DNA from: Bin80 sp965219915
GTDB lineage: Bacteria > Bacteroidota > Rhodothermia > Rhodothermales > Bin80
DNA length: 64,000 nucleotides
Reading direction: 5' to 3'
Assembly: GCA_965219915.1 (NCBI GenBank)
Contig: OZ244794.1
Location: 2,976,001-3,040,000, forward strand
Both the position numbers and the translations under genes were made by a program. The notes beneath the pieces were generated by a model. The model was not told where the DNA came from, searched no databases, and worked only from the letters and a program-made list of their open reading frames with translations. Below, piece by piece: positions 25,837 to 34,746 of this stretch. Within the stretch, counting starts at the first letter, position 1. Each line of letters opens with the position of its first letter.

Positions 25837-26625
25837 CTATTCCTCAGAGTCCATTTTAGTCTCAAATACAGGGACAACCTCATTCCTGATCAATTCATCC
25901 ACGACGGCTGAGTAGTCTTTCGCCCCACGGGAATTCATATTATTGTCAAATACCGTCTTTCCACCATGGCATTCAACCGCAACCGATGCACAAGTGCGGA
26001 CTACGGTGTCCATTACAAGCCTCCCATGCTCCTTCCGCATATAATTGGCATACTGACGATGCACCTTCTTGCGGCCATGTACATTAGTCAGCAGGAACAT
26101 CAATCTCTTCAGACCCGGATTCAATCTACCCTGGACTGCACGCGCCGACTGCCAAGTTTGCTCCGCACCATGAACGGACTGAAGCTCAGGCGTGACGGGA
26201 ATCATCAATGTATCTGCTGCCACAAGAGCATTCAGGACGTAGCTTGATAGAGCAGCGGCCGTATCCAAAATAATTACGTCATAAGTATCCTGGCCACGGA
26301 GCGCCTCCTTAACCAAAAACAGATCAATCGTGCTGGTTAACTTCTTCTCACGCGTACGCATACCCTCAGAAGAGGGGAGTAAATGAAACGAGGGAAGTGG
26401 GACGGTCTCCAGCTGGGCCAGGCTAGTATCAACATCAAATAGGCGAAGAGACGTATCCACCACACTATTCGTATCCACACCCATCATTCGTGTCAGGAAT
26501 CCTTGCGGATCAAGATCAATAAGGAGTGTCTTGTATCCAATTAATCCCAATACGGCCCCGATATGTAACGAGGTTGCTGTCTTACCAGTACCTCCCTTAT
26601 GATTACCGATAGTAATGACTTCCAT
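25837..26625 (-). CDS. ParA-family ATPase
   Basis: A 262-residue Walker-type ATPase with the deviant Walker A motif KGGTGKTATS (9-18), switch I/II LIDLDPQGFLTRMMG (35-49) and DVIILDTAAALSSYVLNAL (about 116-134). It is of the Soj/ParA or MinD-like type and would dimerise on ATP and bind DNA or membrane. No parB or parS-like sequence lies beside it, so it may position a cargo other than the chromosome. It is the first gene on its strand after the divergent maf gene. Confidence 0.85.
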   Translation of the reverse strand: MEVITIGNHKGGTGKTATSLHIGAVLGLIGYKTLLIDLDPQGFLTRMMGVDTNSVVDTSLRLFDVDTSLAQLETVPLPSFHLLPSSEGMRTREKKLTSTIDLFLVKEALRGQDTYDVIILDTAAALSSYVLNALVAADTLMIPVTPELQSVHGAEQTWQSARAVQGRLNPGLKRLMFLLTNVHGRKKVHRQYANYMRKEHGRLVMDTVVRTCASVAVECHGGKTVFDNNMNSRGAKDYSAVVDELIRNEVVPVFETKMDSEE

Positions 26626-26704
26626 TAATCAATTGTACTCTTTTTGGGTATCACTTGGACATATGCCGAACCGAAAACGTTAAATCTAGCTTGGCATTCA
26701 ACCC

Positions 26705-27298
26705 ATGCGTATTAATACTGATTTTGTTCTGGCATCCCAGTCTCCACGAAGGCGAAAACTTCTTCGTCAAATGGGAATATCCTTTTTTTGTATCCCGGCC
26801 AATGTGGATGAAACTGCTGAACCTATCCACGGGCCTAGAAGATTGGTCGAGAGTCTGGCGCTTAAAAAAGCTTCGTCCGTAGTGGGCAGGAAACCTAGTG
26901 CGCTCGTCCTCGGTGCAGATACGGTCGTAGCATACCGGGGACTCATTCTCGGTAAACCTAGTGGAACCGTTGAGGCTGCCGCAATGCTTCGCCAACTGAG
27001 TGCGTCTACCCATACTGTGTATACTGGAATAGCTCTGATTCACGCGGATTCGGATCGAAAAGTTGCCGATGTGGAGTCTACCGAGGTTACCTTCGGACGT
27101 TTGAGTGAAACTGAAATTTCGAACTACATCAAAACTGGCTCCCCGTTGGACAAAGCAGGAGGGTATGGGATCCAGGACGACATGGGGGCTATGTTTGTAA
27201 AACGGATCAACGGAGATTTTTACAATGTGGTCGGTCTTCCGATTCGGAGGCTGTATACACTGCTGAAAAAACACTTCAGCGATCTGATTGAGTTCTAA
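26705..27298 (+). CDS. maf: Maf-like nucleoside triphosphate pyrophosphatase
   Basis: A 197-residue Maf family protein that hydrolyses non-canonical or pyrimidine nucleoside triphosphates to monophosphates in the cytoplasm. The signature FVLASQSPRRRKLLRQMG (7-24), LGADTVVAYRGLILGKP and the GGYGIQDDMGA block (about 156-166) are intact. It overlaps the convergent folB gene by 23 bp at its 3' end. It is divergent to the parA gene. Confidence 0.93.
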   Translation: MRINTDFVLASQSPRRRKLLRQMGISFFCIPANVDETAEPIHGPRRLVESLALKKASSVVGRKPSALVLGADTVVAYRGLILGKPSGTVEAAAMLRQLSASTHTVYTGIALIHADSDRKVADVESTEVTFGRLSETEISNYIKTGSPLDKAGGYGIQDDMGAMFVKRINGDFYNVVGLPIRRLYTLLKKHFSDLIEF

Positions 27299-27662
27299 GG
27301 TCTTGTGCACTTTTCCGGTAAATCACCTCGGCACAGTCCACCGCTCCACCCACAGAGGGGTTTCTTTTTCGAACTGCAACTTCAACATACTCTATTTGAG
27401 TCGACAATTCCCAAACCTGATGGGCAATCATGTAGGCCAACCGTTCAATTAACCGAAATCTTGTTCCCGTAAATACGTGTTCCACTATACTGTAAACATA
27501 CTCGTAGTTCACGGTTTGACCCAGAGCGTCCTCCTCGGCGGCCGCTTCAAAGTTAAAGTTTACACTCACATCCACCTCATATCTACCTCCAATCTGCTGC
27601 TCCTCGGAGCTCACACCGTGGTGGGCAAAGAATACAGCATTCATCAACCTAATCGTATGCAT
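27276..27662 (-). CDS. folB: Dihydroneopterin aldolase
   Basis: A 128-residue enzyme of folate biosynthesis that converts 7,8-dihydroneopterin to 6-hydroxymethyl-7,8-dihydropterin and glycolaldehyde. The family N-terminus IRLMNAVFFAHHGVSSEEQQIG and the active-site stretch TVNYEYVYSIVEHV are present, as is the later RLIERLAYMIAHQV (Glu in LIERLA binds pterin). It is co-oriented with a heme-motif lipoprotein and a PfkB kinase upstream, and its last 23 bp overlap maf on the opposite strand. Confidence 0.9.
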   Translation of the reverse strand: MHTIRLMNAVFFAHHGVSSEEQQIGGRYEVDVSVNFNFEAAAEEDALGQTVNYEYVYSIVEHVFTGTRFRLIERLAYMIAHQVWELSTQIEYVEVAVRKRNPSVGGAVDCAEVIYRKSAQDLRTQSDR

Positions 27663-27666
27663 GTGC

Positions 27667-28581
27667 CTACAAGCCCAAATGATTCAGTAATGCGATAGCG
27701 GAAGAGTCTAATGTACCTGCCGTGCGCTGTGCTCGAAGATTAGAAACGTAAGCCGTCGCATACAGACCCAACAATGTATCGCTTCTCCGAGAATGCTCGC
27801 TGAAGAACTCAGCGACAGCTGTGTCTCGCGGTCCAGTGTACCACTTTCGGACGTCACCTGGAGCATTGGCCGGCTCCAGCGGCCAGCTTTGTTCGGGTTC
27901 AAAACCTTTATTGCCAAAATGACATCCCGCACACTGCGTCGGCGAAGCCAGTGCACGATCATTGGGCAACGTATGGGAGGTAAGAGCTCCTGTACTGTCG
28001 TACGTAGCAAAATCCCAAAACCCATCGGATCGCCGAACCATTGCCGTTGTTTCGACGACGCTTGCACCTCTTAGGTGTTCAGCCTTAATAGCCGTTCCTA
28101 CTGCATAACGGATTTTTTCTCCGTTCTCATAGTAATTCCAGATAGCACTTTGCAATGCGGATTCTGATAAAGTGATTCGCCGCAAGTAGTTAGTGACCGG
28201 GCCATGCACTTCGAATGTGATTGCGTTATCAATGACCCACCGATCACTGAATTCTGATAGTTTTTCCGGTAGGTTACGTGCATGGTAGTACGTCATTTGT
28301 ACTGCGGTCCGCAGGCTGTCTGGGCTCACGACCCCACCTGATGCCATGGCATTAAGTTCCTGAGCTAATTCCGGCCCGTGTGCTCGAAGTACAGCCAAAT
28401 CAACATAAAATCTGCCCCCTCGCTCATTTAGCAAGCCAGTTTCAAAGGGATCTTCACTCGTATAGCTGCCAAAGTAAAATCGCAACAGTCGCTGTGCACT
28501 CTCTCCCTCCAAAGTTACTTCGAGCTGCTCTGCCGAAGAACAGGCGGCCATCAACAAAAACAAAGCGACTACGCGCATCAA
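27667..28581 (-). CDS. Lipoprotein with a single CxxCH heme-binding motif
   Basis: A 304-residue lipoprotein (signal VALFLLMAACSS) with one c-type heme motif, CAGCH (217-221), in the context SPTQCAGCHFGNKGFEPEQ. The N-terminal half has no recognised domain, and no second CxxCH is present. It may be a monoheme electron-transfer or sensory protein on the periplasmic side. The start overlaps the stop of the PfkB kinase gene by 4 bp (ATGA), so the two are translationally coupled, and folB follows by 4 bp. The functional link between these three is not evident. Confidence 0.75.
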   Translation of the reverse strand: MMRVVALFLLMAACSSAEQLEVTLEGESAQRLLRFYFGSYTSEDPFETGLLNERGGRFYVDLAVLRAHGPELAQELNAMASGGVVSPDSLRTAVQMTYYHARNLPEKLSEFSDRWVIDNAITFEVHGPVTNYLRRITLSESALQSAIWNYYENGEKIRYAVGTAIKAEHLRGASVVETTAMVRRSDGFWDFATYDSTGALTSHTLPNDRALASPTQCAGCHFGNKGFEPEQSWPLEPANAPGDVRKWYTGPRDTAVAEFFSEHSRRSDTLLGLYATAYVSNLRAQRTAGTLDSSAIALLNHLGL

Positions 28582-29510
28582 GCCTCCTGTCTTTCATGAG
28601 ATGCCGGCCATTCCGTCAACCCTCGATACTGTCTGGCTCGTTCCTCAACAGCCGCCGGAGGTGTTTTTACCAGTTGGAATGGACCAAGAGTCTCGACACA
28701 AAAAGAAGCCACACTGGCCCCGTAAATCACCGCGCGCTTGAGCGCATCCAGACCAATGTGGGGTTCACACGCTAGGCTGCCAGCAAAAGCTCCCAGAAAC
28801 GAATCCCCTGCCCCTGTGGGATCGCTTACTTTGTCAAGTGGAAATCCGGGGACGGTGAAGATCTGCTCGTCAGTAAACAGCATAGCACCATGTTCACCTT
28901 TCTTTATTACGAGAATGCGTGGGCCTAATGTTAAGATTTTACGTGCAGAAAGAATCAGATTGTGCTCGCCAGTCATTTGATAGGCCTCCTCGTCATTGAT
29001 CAGCAAGCAATCAATTTGTGCCAGTATTTCTCTTAGAGCCTCTGGTGTATTCGTGATCCAGTAATTCATTGTATCGCATGCTATGAATCCTCTGGTATTC
29101 AACTGATTCAGGGTTGAGGCTTGGATATCCGGTGAAAGATTGCCAAGGCACACAACCTTACTATTCTGATAAACATCCGGCACCACTGGATCAAATCCAG
29201 CAAGTGCATTGAGATGTGTAAAGAGTGTATCTCTCACATTGATATCATCGTGGTACCGCCCTCCCCATGCGAAAGTATCCTGATCACTGAGTTCTTGCAA
29301 ACCCGAAAGATCTATACCTTTCGACATCAATAATTGCTTATGTTCTTCCGGAAAATCTCTACCAACAACAGCAACCATACCTACCGGCTCTGTGAACAGC
29401 CGGGCTGCAACCGAAATGTATGTAGCACTCCCACCAAGGATCTTATCTGTCTTATCCCAAGGCGTTTCAATGTAGTCCAAAGCCAACGTGCCAACCACCA
29501 ATACACTCAT
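28578..29510 (-). CDS. PfkB-family carbohydrate/nucleoside kinase
   Basis: A 310-residue ribokinase-fold sugar kinase. The N-terminal GTLALDYIETPWDKTDKILG segment and GGSATYISVAARLF form the substrate pocket, and the C-terminal signature DPTGAGDSFLGAFAGSLA (about 240-257) carries the catalytic Asp. The substrate cannot be assigned from sequence; adenosine-kinase-like and sugar-kinase members look alike here. It is the first gene of a three-gene unit with the CxxCH lipoprotein and folB. Confidence 0.88.
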   Translation of the reverse strand: MSVLVVGTLALDYIETPWDKTDKILGGSATYISVAARLFTEPVGMVAVVGRDFPEEHKQLLMSKGIDLSGLQELSDQDTFAWGGRYHDDINVRDTLFTHLNALAGFDPVVPDVYQNSKVVCLGNLSPDIQASTLNQLNTRGFIACDTMNYWITNTPEALREILAQIDCLLINDEEAYQMTGEHNLILSARKILTLGPRILVIKKGEHGAMLFTDEQIFTVPGFPLDKVSDPTGAGDSFLGAFAGSLACEPHIGLDALKRAVIYGASVASFCVETLGPFQLVKTPPAAVEERARQYRGLTEWPASHERQEA

Positions 29511-29642
29511 TCAAATCGGTAATGCTTTAATTCCATAATATCTGCTCAGCGACCCAATTTACGAAGCCTGTGGAGATCCTACTCAGTCAATCAAACACCG
29601 AAAGCTTTATTTTGCCTTACTTTCATAGATTTAACGAAATTA

Positions 29643-30620
29643 TTGGTTGCTGCTGACGTGACTAGTGAAAAGGTACTTACAGAATTTACCGCGATTGTAC
29701 GTGAGCTATTACTCCAACACGATCGTGCAGATATTCCAGGTCTCGGCACACTGAAAGTTGAATCTATTCCAAGTGCGCACGAACTCTTGGATGATGGAAA
29801 GTTCGTAGTGCATCCGACCAACCGACGCATTTCTTTCGAAGAAAACCCCGCAATAGAATCAAGCCCTACGCTGGTTCCGTCGCTCGCTGCCAAGTTGGAA
29901 GTTGCTGATGAAAGGGCTTCTGAGGTCCTGACTTTACTCGTAACCGAAATTGTATCACAGGTACCGGTCCGCATCCCTGAACTAGGTACATTCACGCGTC
30001 CTGATGATGGTCTCCAGTTTACAGCCGAGCCTGAATTAGCTGCCGCTGTATCCGGGATTTATTCCGGACTCTCCTCCATCACTGTTGAAGACAAAATCGC
30101 ACCTCAGCCCGTTCAACGCCGTCAAAGATGGCCTTGGGCAGCCGCGGCGATGGTTATTGTCGCAGCCGGAGTTTACTTCATTACTCAAGACAGCAATGAA
30201 TCGGACGGGCCTGCCGAGGAAACAGCCGAGATCTCCACGCCAGTCATCCCTGACTCTGCCTCGGCTGACTCACAGACGACTGTGGCCGTTGAAGACAGCG
30301 TAGATCAGGAACCTCCCACTGGTCCCGATCCTGAGACAGAAACGGGTCAGGAGACGCTCACGTTGGATCATGAAGCGGGTGGCTATACACTCATAGTGGC
30401 CTCATTTCCTGAAGAGTCTACGGCATTGGAAGTGGCCGAGCGCTATCGAAATATCTACCCCGATATTCCGGTCGGCATTCTCAGGAGCAGCGATAGTACG
30501 AATCATCGGGTTGCCGTTGGTCAAGCGCCTACAATTAGTGAAGCCCTCGATCTTAAGACCAAGCTTATTGATCTACCGCCGGAATCATGGGTGCTGTCCA
30601 TTCGCGATGTCGGAATCTGA
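29643..30620 (+). CDS. HU-CCDC81-like and SPOR domain membrane protein
   Basis: A 325-residue protein translated from a TTG start. Residues 1-130 contain two HU-like (CCDC81-type) repeats, each with the turn IPGLGTLKVES or IPELGTFTRPD. A transmembrane helix follows at 163-180 (WPWAAAAMVIVAAGVYFI). An acidic linker leads to a C-terminal SPOR domain (about 250-325; GYTLIVASFPEESTALEVAE), which binds denuded septal peptidoglycan. This architecture is common in Bacteroidota-like bacteria and suggests a role at the division site, linking DNA or cytoplasm to the septum. The SIS-domain gene starts 15 bp downstream. Confidence 0.85.
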   Translation: MVAADVTSEKVLTEFTAIVRELLLQHDRADIPGLGTLKVESIPSAHELLDDGKFVVHPTNRRISFEENPAIESSPTLVPSLAAKLEVADERASEVLTLLVTEIVSQVPVRIPELGTFTRPDDGLQFTAEPELAAAVSGIYSGLSSITVEDKIAPQPVQRRQRWPWAAAAMVIVAAGVYFITQDSNESDGPAEETAEISTPVIPDSASADSQTTVAVEDSVDQEPPTGPDPETETGQETLTLDHEAGGYTLIVASFPEESTALEVAERYRNIYPDIPVGILRSSDSTNHRVAVGQAPTISEALDLKTKLIDLPPESWVLSIRDVGI

Positions 30621-30634
30621 TTGCTTTTGCGTAC

Positions 30635-31408
30635 ATGGCAGCAGCCTCTGATTACTTTCAGTTGACCATTGAGCGTCTGCAAAGGCTCTGGAAAACGCAA
30701 CGTGAGAAAATTGAAACCGCCGCCGAGTTGTGTGCAGAACGAATCAACAAAGGCGGCCTCATTTTCTGTTTTGGATCCGGCCATTCCCGCATGATGTGCG
30801 AAGAGATGACTCCTAGGCAGGGAGGATTTGTCGGCTTTTATGCACTCGTTGAACAGGCACTCTCGAACCATGCTGCAATTGTAGGACCTAATGGCTTACG
30901 TGGCCCGCTTTATCTCGAAAAAATTGGCGGGTACGCGGATGAGATTCTCCGAAGCTTCCGGTTTGGTCCACATGACGCTTTTATAATCATTTCCACGAGT
31001 GGTGTTCGGCCGCTGATCGTGGAAATGGCTCTCGGTGCAAAAGAGCTGGGCATGCCCGTAATTGGTGTCGTGTCAAAGGAGCATTGCGAAGCAACCAGCG
31101 CTTCCCACTCCACAGGGCTAAAGCTCATTGATGTGGCAGACATCGTGCTGGATAACCATTGTCCACCCGGCGACTGCATTATTGAGCTTGACGGCCTTGA
31201 ATGGCGCACAGGGCCCGTATCCACTGTGACAGGAGGAATGCTGATAAACATGCTGCGTGTTTCTGTTGCAGAACGTCTGCTCCAGCGCGGTCACAAACCG
31301 GTCGTTCTGCCCAGTCACCAGTTCATTGGAGATACGACTGCGGAGGAACAGCTTGAAGATTTTTACGAAGCCTACAGAAAAAGCCTCTCTCATCTGTTCG
31401 CTGAATGA
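30635..31408 (+). CDS. SIS-domain sugar-phosphate isomerase-like protein
   Basis: A 257-residue SIS-domain protein of the sugar isomerase domain-containing family. The phosphosugar-binding segments are LIFCFGSGHSRMMCEEM and FIIISTSGVRPLIVEMALGA, followed by GMPVIGVVSKEHCEA. The ATG at 30635 is preferred over the one at 30587, which would overlap the SPOR gene. It ends in ATGA shared with the ROK kinase gene, which implies a two-gene unit acting on an amino sugar or other phosphosugar. The exact reaction is unknown. Confidence 0.82.
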   Translation: MAAASDYFQLTIERLQRLWKTQREKIETAAELCAERINKGGLIFCFGSGHSRMMCEEMTPRQGGFVGFYALVEQALSNHAAIVGPNGLRGPLYLEKIGGYADEILRSFRFGPHDAFIIISTSGVRPLIVEMALGAKELGMPVIGVVSKEHCEATSASHSTGLKLIDVADIVLDNHCPPGDCIIELDGLEWRTGPVSTVTGGMLINMLRVSVAERLLQRGHKPVVLPSHQFIGDTTAEEQLEDFYEAYRKSLSHLFAE

Positions 31409-32382
31409 CTGAATATGTGATCGGAGTGGATGTTGGCGGCACGCGCATAAAGGCGGGGGCCGTGCTGCGGGATGGTACACTCATGGCGGAGCGTGCACGT
31501 TCATCGGGGTTTGCATTGACAGCTGAGGCCCTAGAGGCGGCTGTGATTGAAGAAATTTCCCGAATTCAGTCCGATACAGGATATGCTCCTCTTGGAGTTG
31601 GGCTTGGGTTTCCGGGAGCAGTAGATCCAACAAAAGGCGTCATCCTTCTTCCGGGAAAACTTCGCTTGGAAGGATACCCGATCGTACCTAATATCTGCAA
31701 CACCTTGAAGCTGCCCGTATTTGCTGATAACGATGGCCGTCTGTCGATTGTGGCCGAAGCTTGCTACGGGAAAGCGCAAGGTTATCAATGGGCTGCCTCG
31801 ATCACATTGGGGACGGGCGTTGGCTCAGGTATTATGCTTGATGGGCAGATACTGCGTGATCCTCATTTTCAGTTTGGTACACAAGCGAGTCATATCGTTC
31901 AACAATCCGGCAGTGACCGGCTCTGTATTACACGTGCCCGCGGAACTGCCAATATCCTTTGCTCTGCAACGGCCCTGGCCGTCATTGCTCGGGACGGGTT
32001 GATCCGCGGACTGCCCTCCGTCTTAAATGAGCGCTATTTCGACGACCCTCACGGCGTAGATTTTGCGGCCGTGATCGATGGGGTTGCCCAGAACGACGCC
32101 CTGTGCCTGGATGCGTTAAAAACCTGGCAAACTGAACTGTCCTGGTTCCTAGTCAGTGTGGTTCACATGTACGCGCCAGAAATTATCATCCTGAGTGGCG
32201 GTGCGGCTTCAGCTGCACCCTATTTTCTGGACGATGTGCGTAAGCATGTTAATCGACATACTTTCCGATATCCTCGCGGAGAAGATATCCTGATTGAGGT
32301 TTCCGATATAGCCACCTACAACGTTGTGCTGGGAGCGGCTTCGATAGCATGGGAGAAGTCGGAAAAAAGGCCCGTACCTTAA
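31405..32382 (+). CDS. ROK-family sugar kinase-like protein without the zinc motif
   Basis: A 325-residue ROK protein. The ATP-binding N-terminus IGVDVGGTRIKAGAVLRDG (6-24), the phosphate-2 segment SITLGTGVGSGIMLDG and the ADND of the catalytic Asp region are present. The family zinc motif CxCGxxGC is replaced by LCITRARGTANILC, so the zinc site is absent or altered. It begins 4 bp before the stop of the SIS-domain gene (ATGA). Together they suggest phosphorylation and isomerisation of a sugar. It lacks a DNA-binding domain, so it is not a ROK repressor. Confidence 0.82.
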   Translation: MTEYVIGVDVGGTRIKAGAVLRDGTLMAERARSSGFALTAEALEAAVIEEISRIQSDTGYAPLGVGLGFPGAVDPTKGVILLPGKLRLEGYPIVPNICNTLKLPVFADNDGRLSIVAEACYGKAQGYQWAASITLGTGVGSGIMLDGQILRDPHFQFGTQASHIVQQSGSDRLCITRARGTANILCSATALAVIARDGLIRGLPSVLNERYFDDPHGVDFAAVIDGVAQNDALCLDALKTWQTELSWFLVSVVHMYAPEIIILSGGAASAAPYFLDDVRKHVNRHTFRYPRGEDILIEVSDIATYNVVLGAASIAWEKSEKRPVP

Positions 32383-32524
32383 CAAAGGAATTCTGGGGAT
32401 AGTCCGGCTAAGATAGCCTCGTGAAAATTCTTTGAATCAGGAGAGAATTTGCCAGTGCAAATTATGATGGAATGTAGCAGCACGCAGGAAACAATGACCA
32501 AGTTCTGGCACCTGAGCCACCCGT
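32383..32524. other. Intergenic, no gene seen
   Basis: Between the ROK gene stop and the decayed minus-strand frame no gene is apparent. Confidence 0.4.
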
Positions 32525-32875
32525 CTATTGCATCTGCCACGTGCGAAGCCGGCGTGCGAACAAACCGGAAAGATATGCCGCACGGACGCCCGGCTCCACG
32601 GACTCGTCCTGGATAGTTTCTGTTACCATGACATTCTGCATTCCTGCATTCGTGACTGTTCTCAAAGCCATGAGAATAACGTTTCTATAAGCCGGTCGCG
32701 CGCTGTGCAGCAGCTTCTCCCAGATCTCTTTTTCCCGCGATGCATACTACAGCAAACCTGCCGCCGCAACATAGTCCTCTCCGACTTCGACCATACCATT
32801 CGCGATCCGGCAGATGATCGTCTTATCTGCGATGAGATTGTCCGTCGTGGTTGGTTCCGTCTCTAGGCCTATATA
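32525..32875 (-). pseudogene. Decayed minus-strand frame with one in-frame TAG
   Basis: A 117-codon frame opens after a TAA at 32876-32878 and runs to a TAG at 32525, broken only by a TAG at 32747-32749. The translation is helix-rich and protein-like (ICRIANGMVEVGEDYVAAA; after the stop EKEIWEKLLHSARPAYRNVI, then VRAAYLSGLFARRL). It overlaps the 3' end of the propeller gene in another frame. It resembles alpha-helical repeat sequence, but no family is recognised. Confidence 0.35.
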
Positions 32876-33983
32876 TTACCACATGCGGGAATGGGTGATT
32901 GAATACCGAGAATCCATAGCCGGCGTCATAACCGGATAATGTCGGCGAAGTGCCTAGGTACGTCCCCAGTCCTGTCGCGGCATCTACCTTGAACAAAGGG
33001 CCACGGTCTGACCTGCGATCACGACCATGCCCTGCAAATATTGTGTACTGCACGTAGAAGTCGCCCGCCGAATCGGTGAACAAGTAATCAAACCGGCGCT
33101 GACCAAGTTCGAATGGATGCGAAAGACCCAGTTTACCATCCTCATGCTCAGGAATATAATTGACCTCAATATCAGCAAACTTCACATGCCACGCGATCTC
33201 ACCATTATCCCTATATCCCGTTATGACGGGTGCCCATACCCTATTCAGGGCAACGATGCCGTGGGCTTCACTGCAGGCCACGGCACCATAGAATGACAAA
33301 CGGGAAGATGCTCTCTCACTTTCTGCCTTGTAACGCTCTGCAAACGTGGCAACGTGCTGGCCGTCGTAATCAAATTTGTGAAGCACGCCCTCCTTGGCGA
33401 AATCGAACCCATAGACCCAATAGTGCCCGTTCATTGCGCAACCACTGAAGGATAGCACGCCTGGGGCAGAATTCAGTTTCGGTGCAAACGTGGACAGATT
33501 TAGGCGATCAAACACCGAAGCGGTTCTCCCGAATTGCTCCAGCACGAAAACCGATTTCCCCTGATCAGCAATGGAAATTAGGCTCGGCTCTTTCCGGAAC
33601 TCTCCGGGACCTCCTCCCAGCCTGCCAAAAGTCGCGAGCAGGATTCCGCCATAGTCGAAGACGCGTACTTCGCTGTTAACGCGGTCCAAGACAAGCACGG
33701 TTCCGTCACCCGGTACTGCCAGATCACTGACGAAGCCGAACATCTCATGGAATTCTCCATCTTCCACGCCAATCGTGATCTTCTCGTGACTTTGCTCGTC
33801 AATGAAGGTCAGCCCTGGTACCTCATGCAATATGAATTGCGGATCGGTCACCTCCGGGAGGTTCTCGGGTGTTGGATGCCATGCTACTATCTCTCCTGAC
33901 TGCGTGCCATAGGCATAAGCCTGAAGCAGATATGAAGGCAATAGACACATCAAGATTAGTTTGCCACAGACTAGTCGGTTCAT
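32823..33983 (-). CDS. Six-bladed beta-propeller protein, exported
   Basis: A 386-residue protein from the ATG at 33983 (MNRLVCGKLILMCLLPSYLL, signal-like; the longer frame to 34097 adds a non-signal basic segment). Propeller-type strands are visible, such as VLVLDRVNSEVRVFDYGGI and SVFVLEQFGRTASVFDRL. It shares block order and several motifs with the lipoprotein at 18632-19831 and is clearly its paralogue, but no lipobox Cys is evident here. Function is unknown. Its end overlaps the decayed frame at 32525-32875. Confidence 0.75.
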   Translation of the reverse strand: MNRLVCGKLILMCLLPSYLLQAYAYGTQSGEIVAWHPTPENLPEVTDPQFILHEVPGLTFIDEQSHEKITIGVEDGEFHEMFGFVSDLAVPGDGTVLVLDRVNSEVRVFDYGGILLATFGRLGGGPGEFRKEPSLISIADQGKSVFVLEQFGRTASVFDRLNLSTFAPKLNSAPGVLSFSGCAMNGHYWVYGFDFAKEGVLHKFDYDGQHVATFAERYKAESERASSRLSFYGAVACSEAHGIVALNRVWAPVITGYRDNGEIAWHVKFADIEVNYIPEHEDGKLGLSHPFELGQRRFDYLFTDSAGDFYVQYTIFAGHGRDRRSDRGPLFKVDAATGLGTYLGTSPTLSGYDAGYGFSVFNHPFPHVVIYRPRDGTNHDGQSHRR

Positions 33984-34746
33984 GAGTCGGAACTTGGAAT
34001 TTGCCGGATACGGGCGCAGAAGCGATCGACCCAACCTCTGCTTCCCACTTTGGTTCAGAATGCGCACGTCAGCGTCAATTACGAATTGTATCGCCATATG
34101 TTTGGAACCGGAATTAACGACCGGCAGGTTGGAACCCTGTGCAATGACCTATCTAATAATTGACCTTCACCATTTGGGCGCTGAATCGAAAGATAGGCGA
34201 TAGCAGCCGGTAGGAATTTGCCCCAGTACTGCTTCACATGCAGTCCGTCTTTGATCGCTCTTACGATGGTACCGCTGCCGCTGCGGACTTGGCTGTGGTG
34301 CGGAAATACGTGCTGAGTTGCCTTAGCACGCAGCCGATGCCGACAAGGTGTTGTGGAGGCAATGCTGTGGAGCACGTACTACCCATAGGCGCTGCAACGC
34401 AAGCGCAGCGAGTAGCGAATACCTGCCGGATGTGAGTTGCCACTGGCGTAAACTAGATGTTCCCTGACTCGCGCTCCCATTTGCGGGCTTGTGCAGTGGG
34501 CTTTTCCGACTCTATCCGCACAACGAATTAACGCACCAAGTCAGAGGTGCTAACCGAGGGGACGCAAGTCATTCATCTCGAGTAGAACACGGGACTCCAC
34601 CGCTCATTAATCATCCTAACCATCGCGTCAACAAGTCCATCGCCAAAGTAACCCGTGGAATTCCCCTCGGAAGGATACCTTCAGACACAGAAACCAATCA
34701 GAAATACAACAAGATTCAGTTTCTATGGGAAATTTTGTTAGCCCCA
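33984..34746. other. Gene-poor region between the propeller gene and exonuclease I
   Basis: No complete gene is visible. On the plus strand about 34236-34330 the translation (LLHMQSVFDRSYDGTAAAAD, followed by LAVVRKYVLSCL) weakly resembles the C-terminus of ISAs1-type transposases and may be a remnant. The rest shows nothing recognisable. Confidence 0.35.

Noticed and set aside
4056..33000. Several in-frame TAG codons (near 4079, 18330, 18348, 32747) as a sign of TAG recoding
   Set aside because: RF1 (prfA) is encoded in the window, adk ends in TAG, and core genes are free of internal TAG. Gene decay explains the data better.
34236..34330. Remnant of an ISAs1-type transposase C-terminus on the plus strand
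   Set aside because: The similarity is short and partial, by eye only, with no inverted repeats or upstream transposase sequence.
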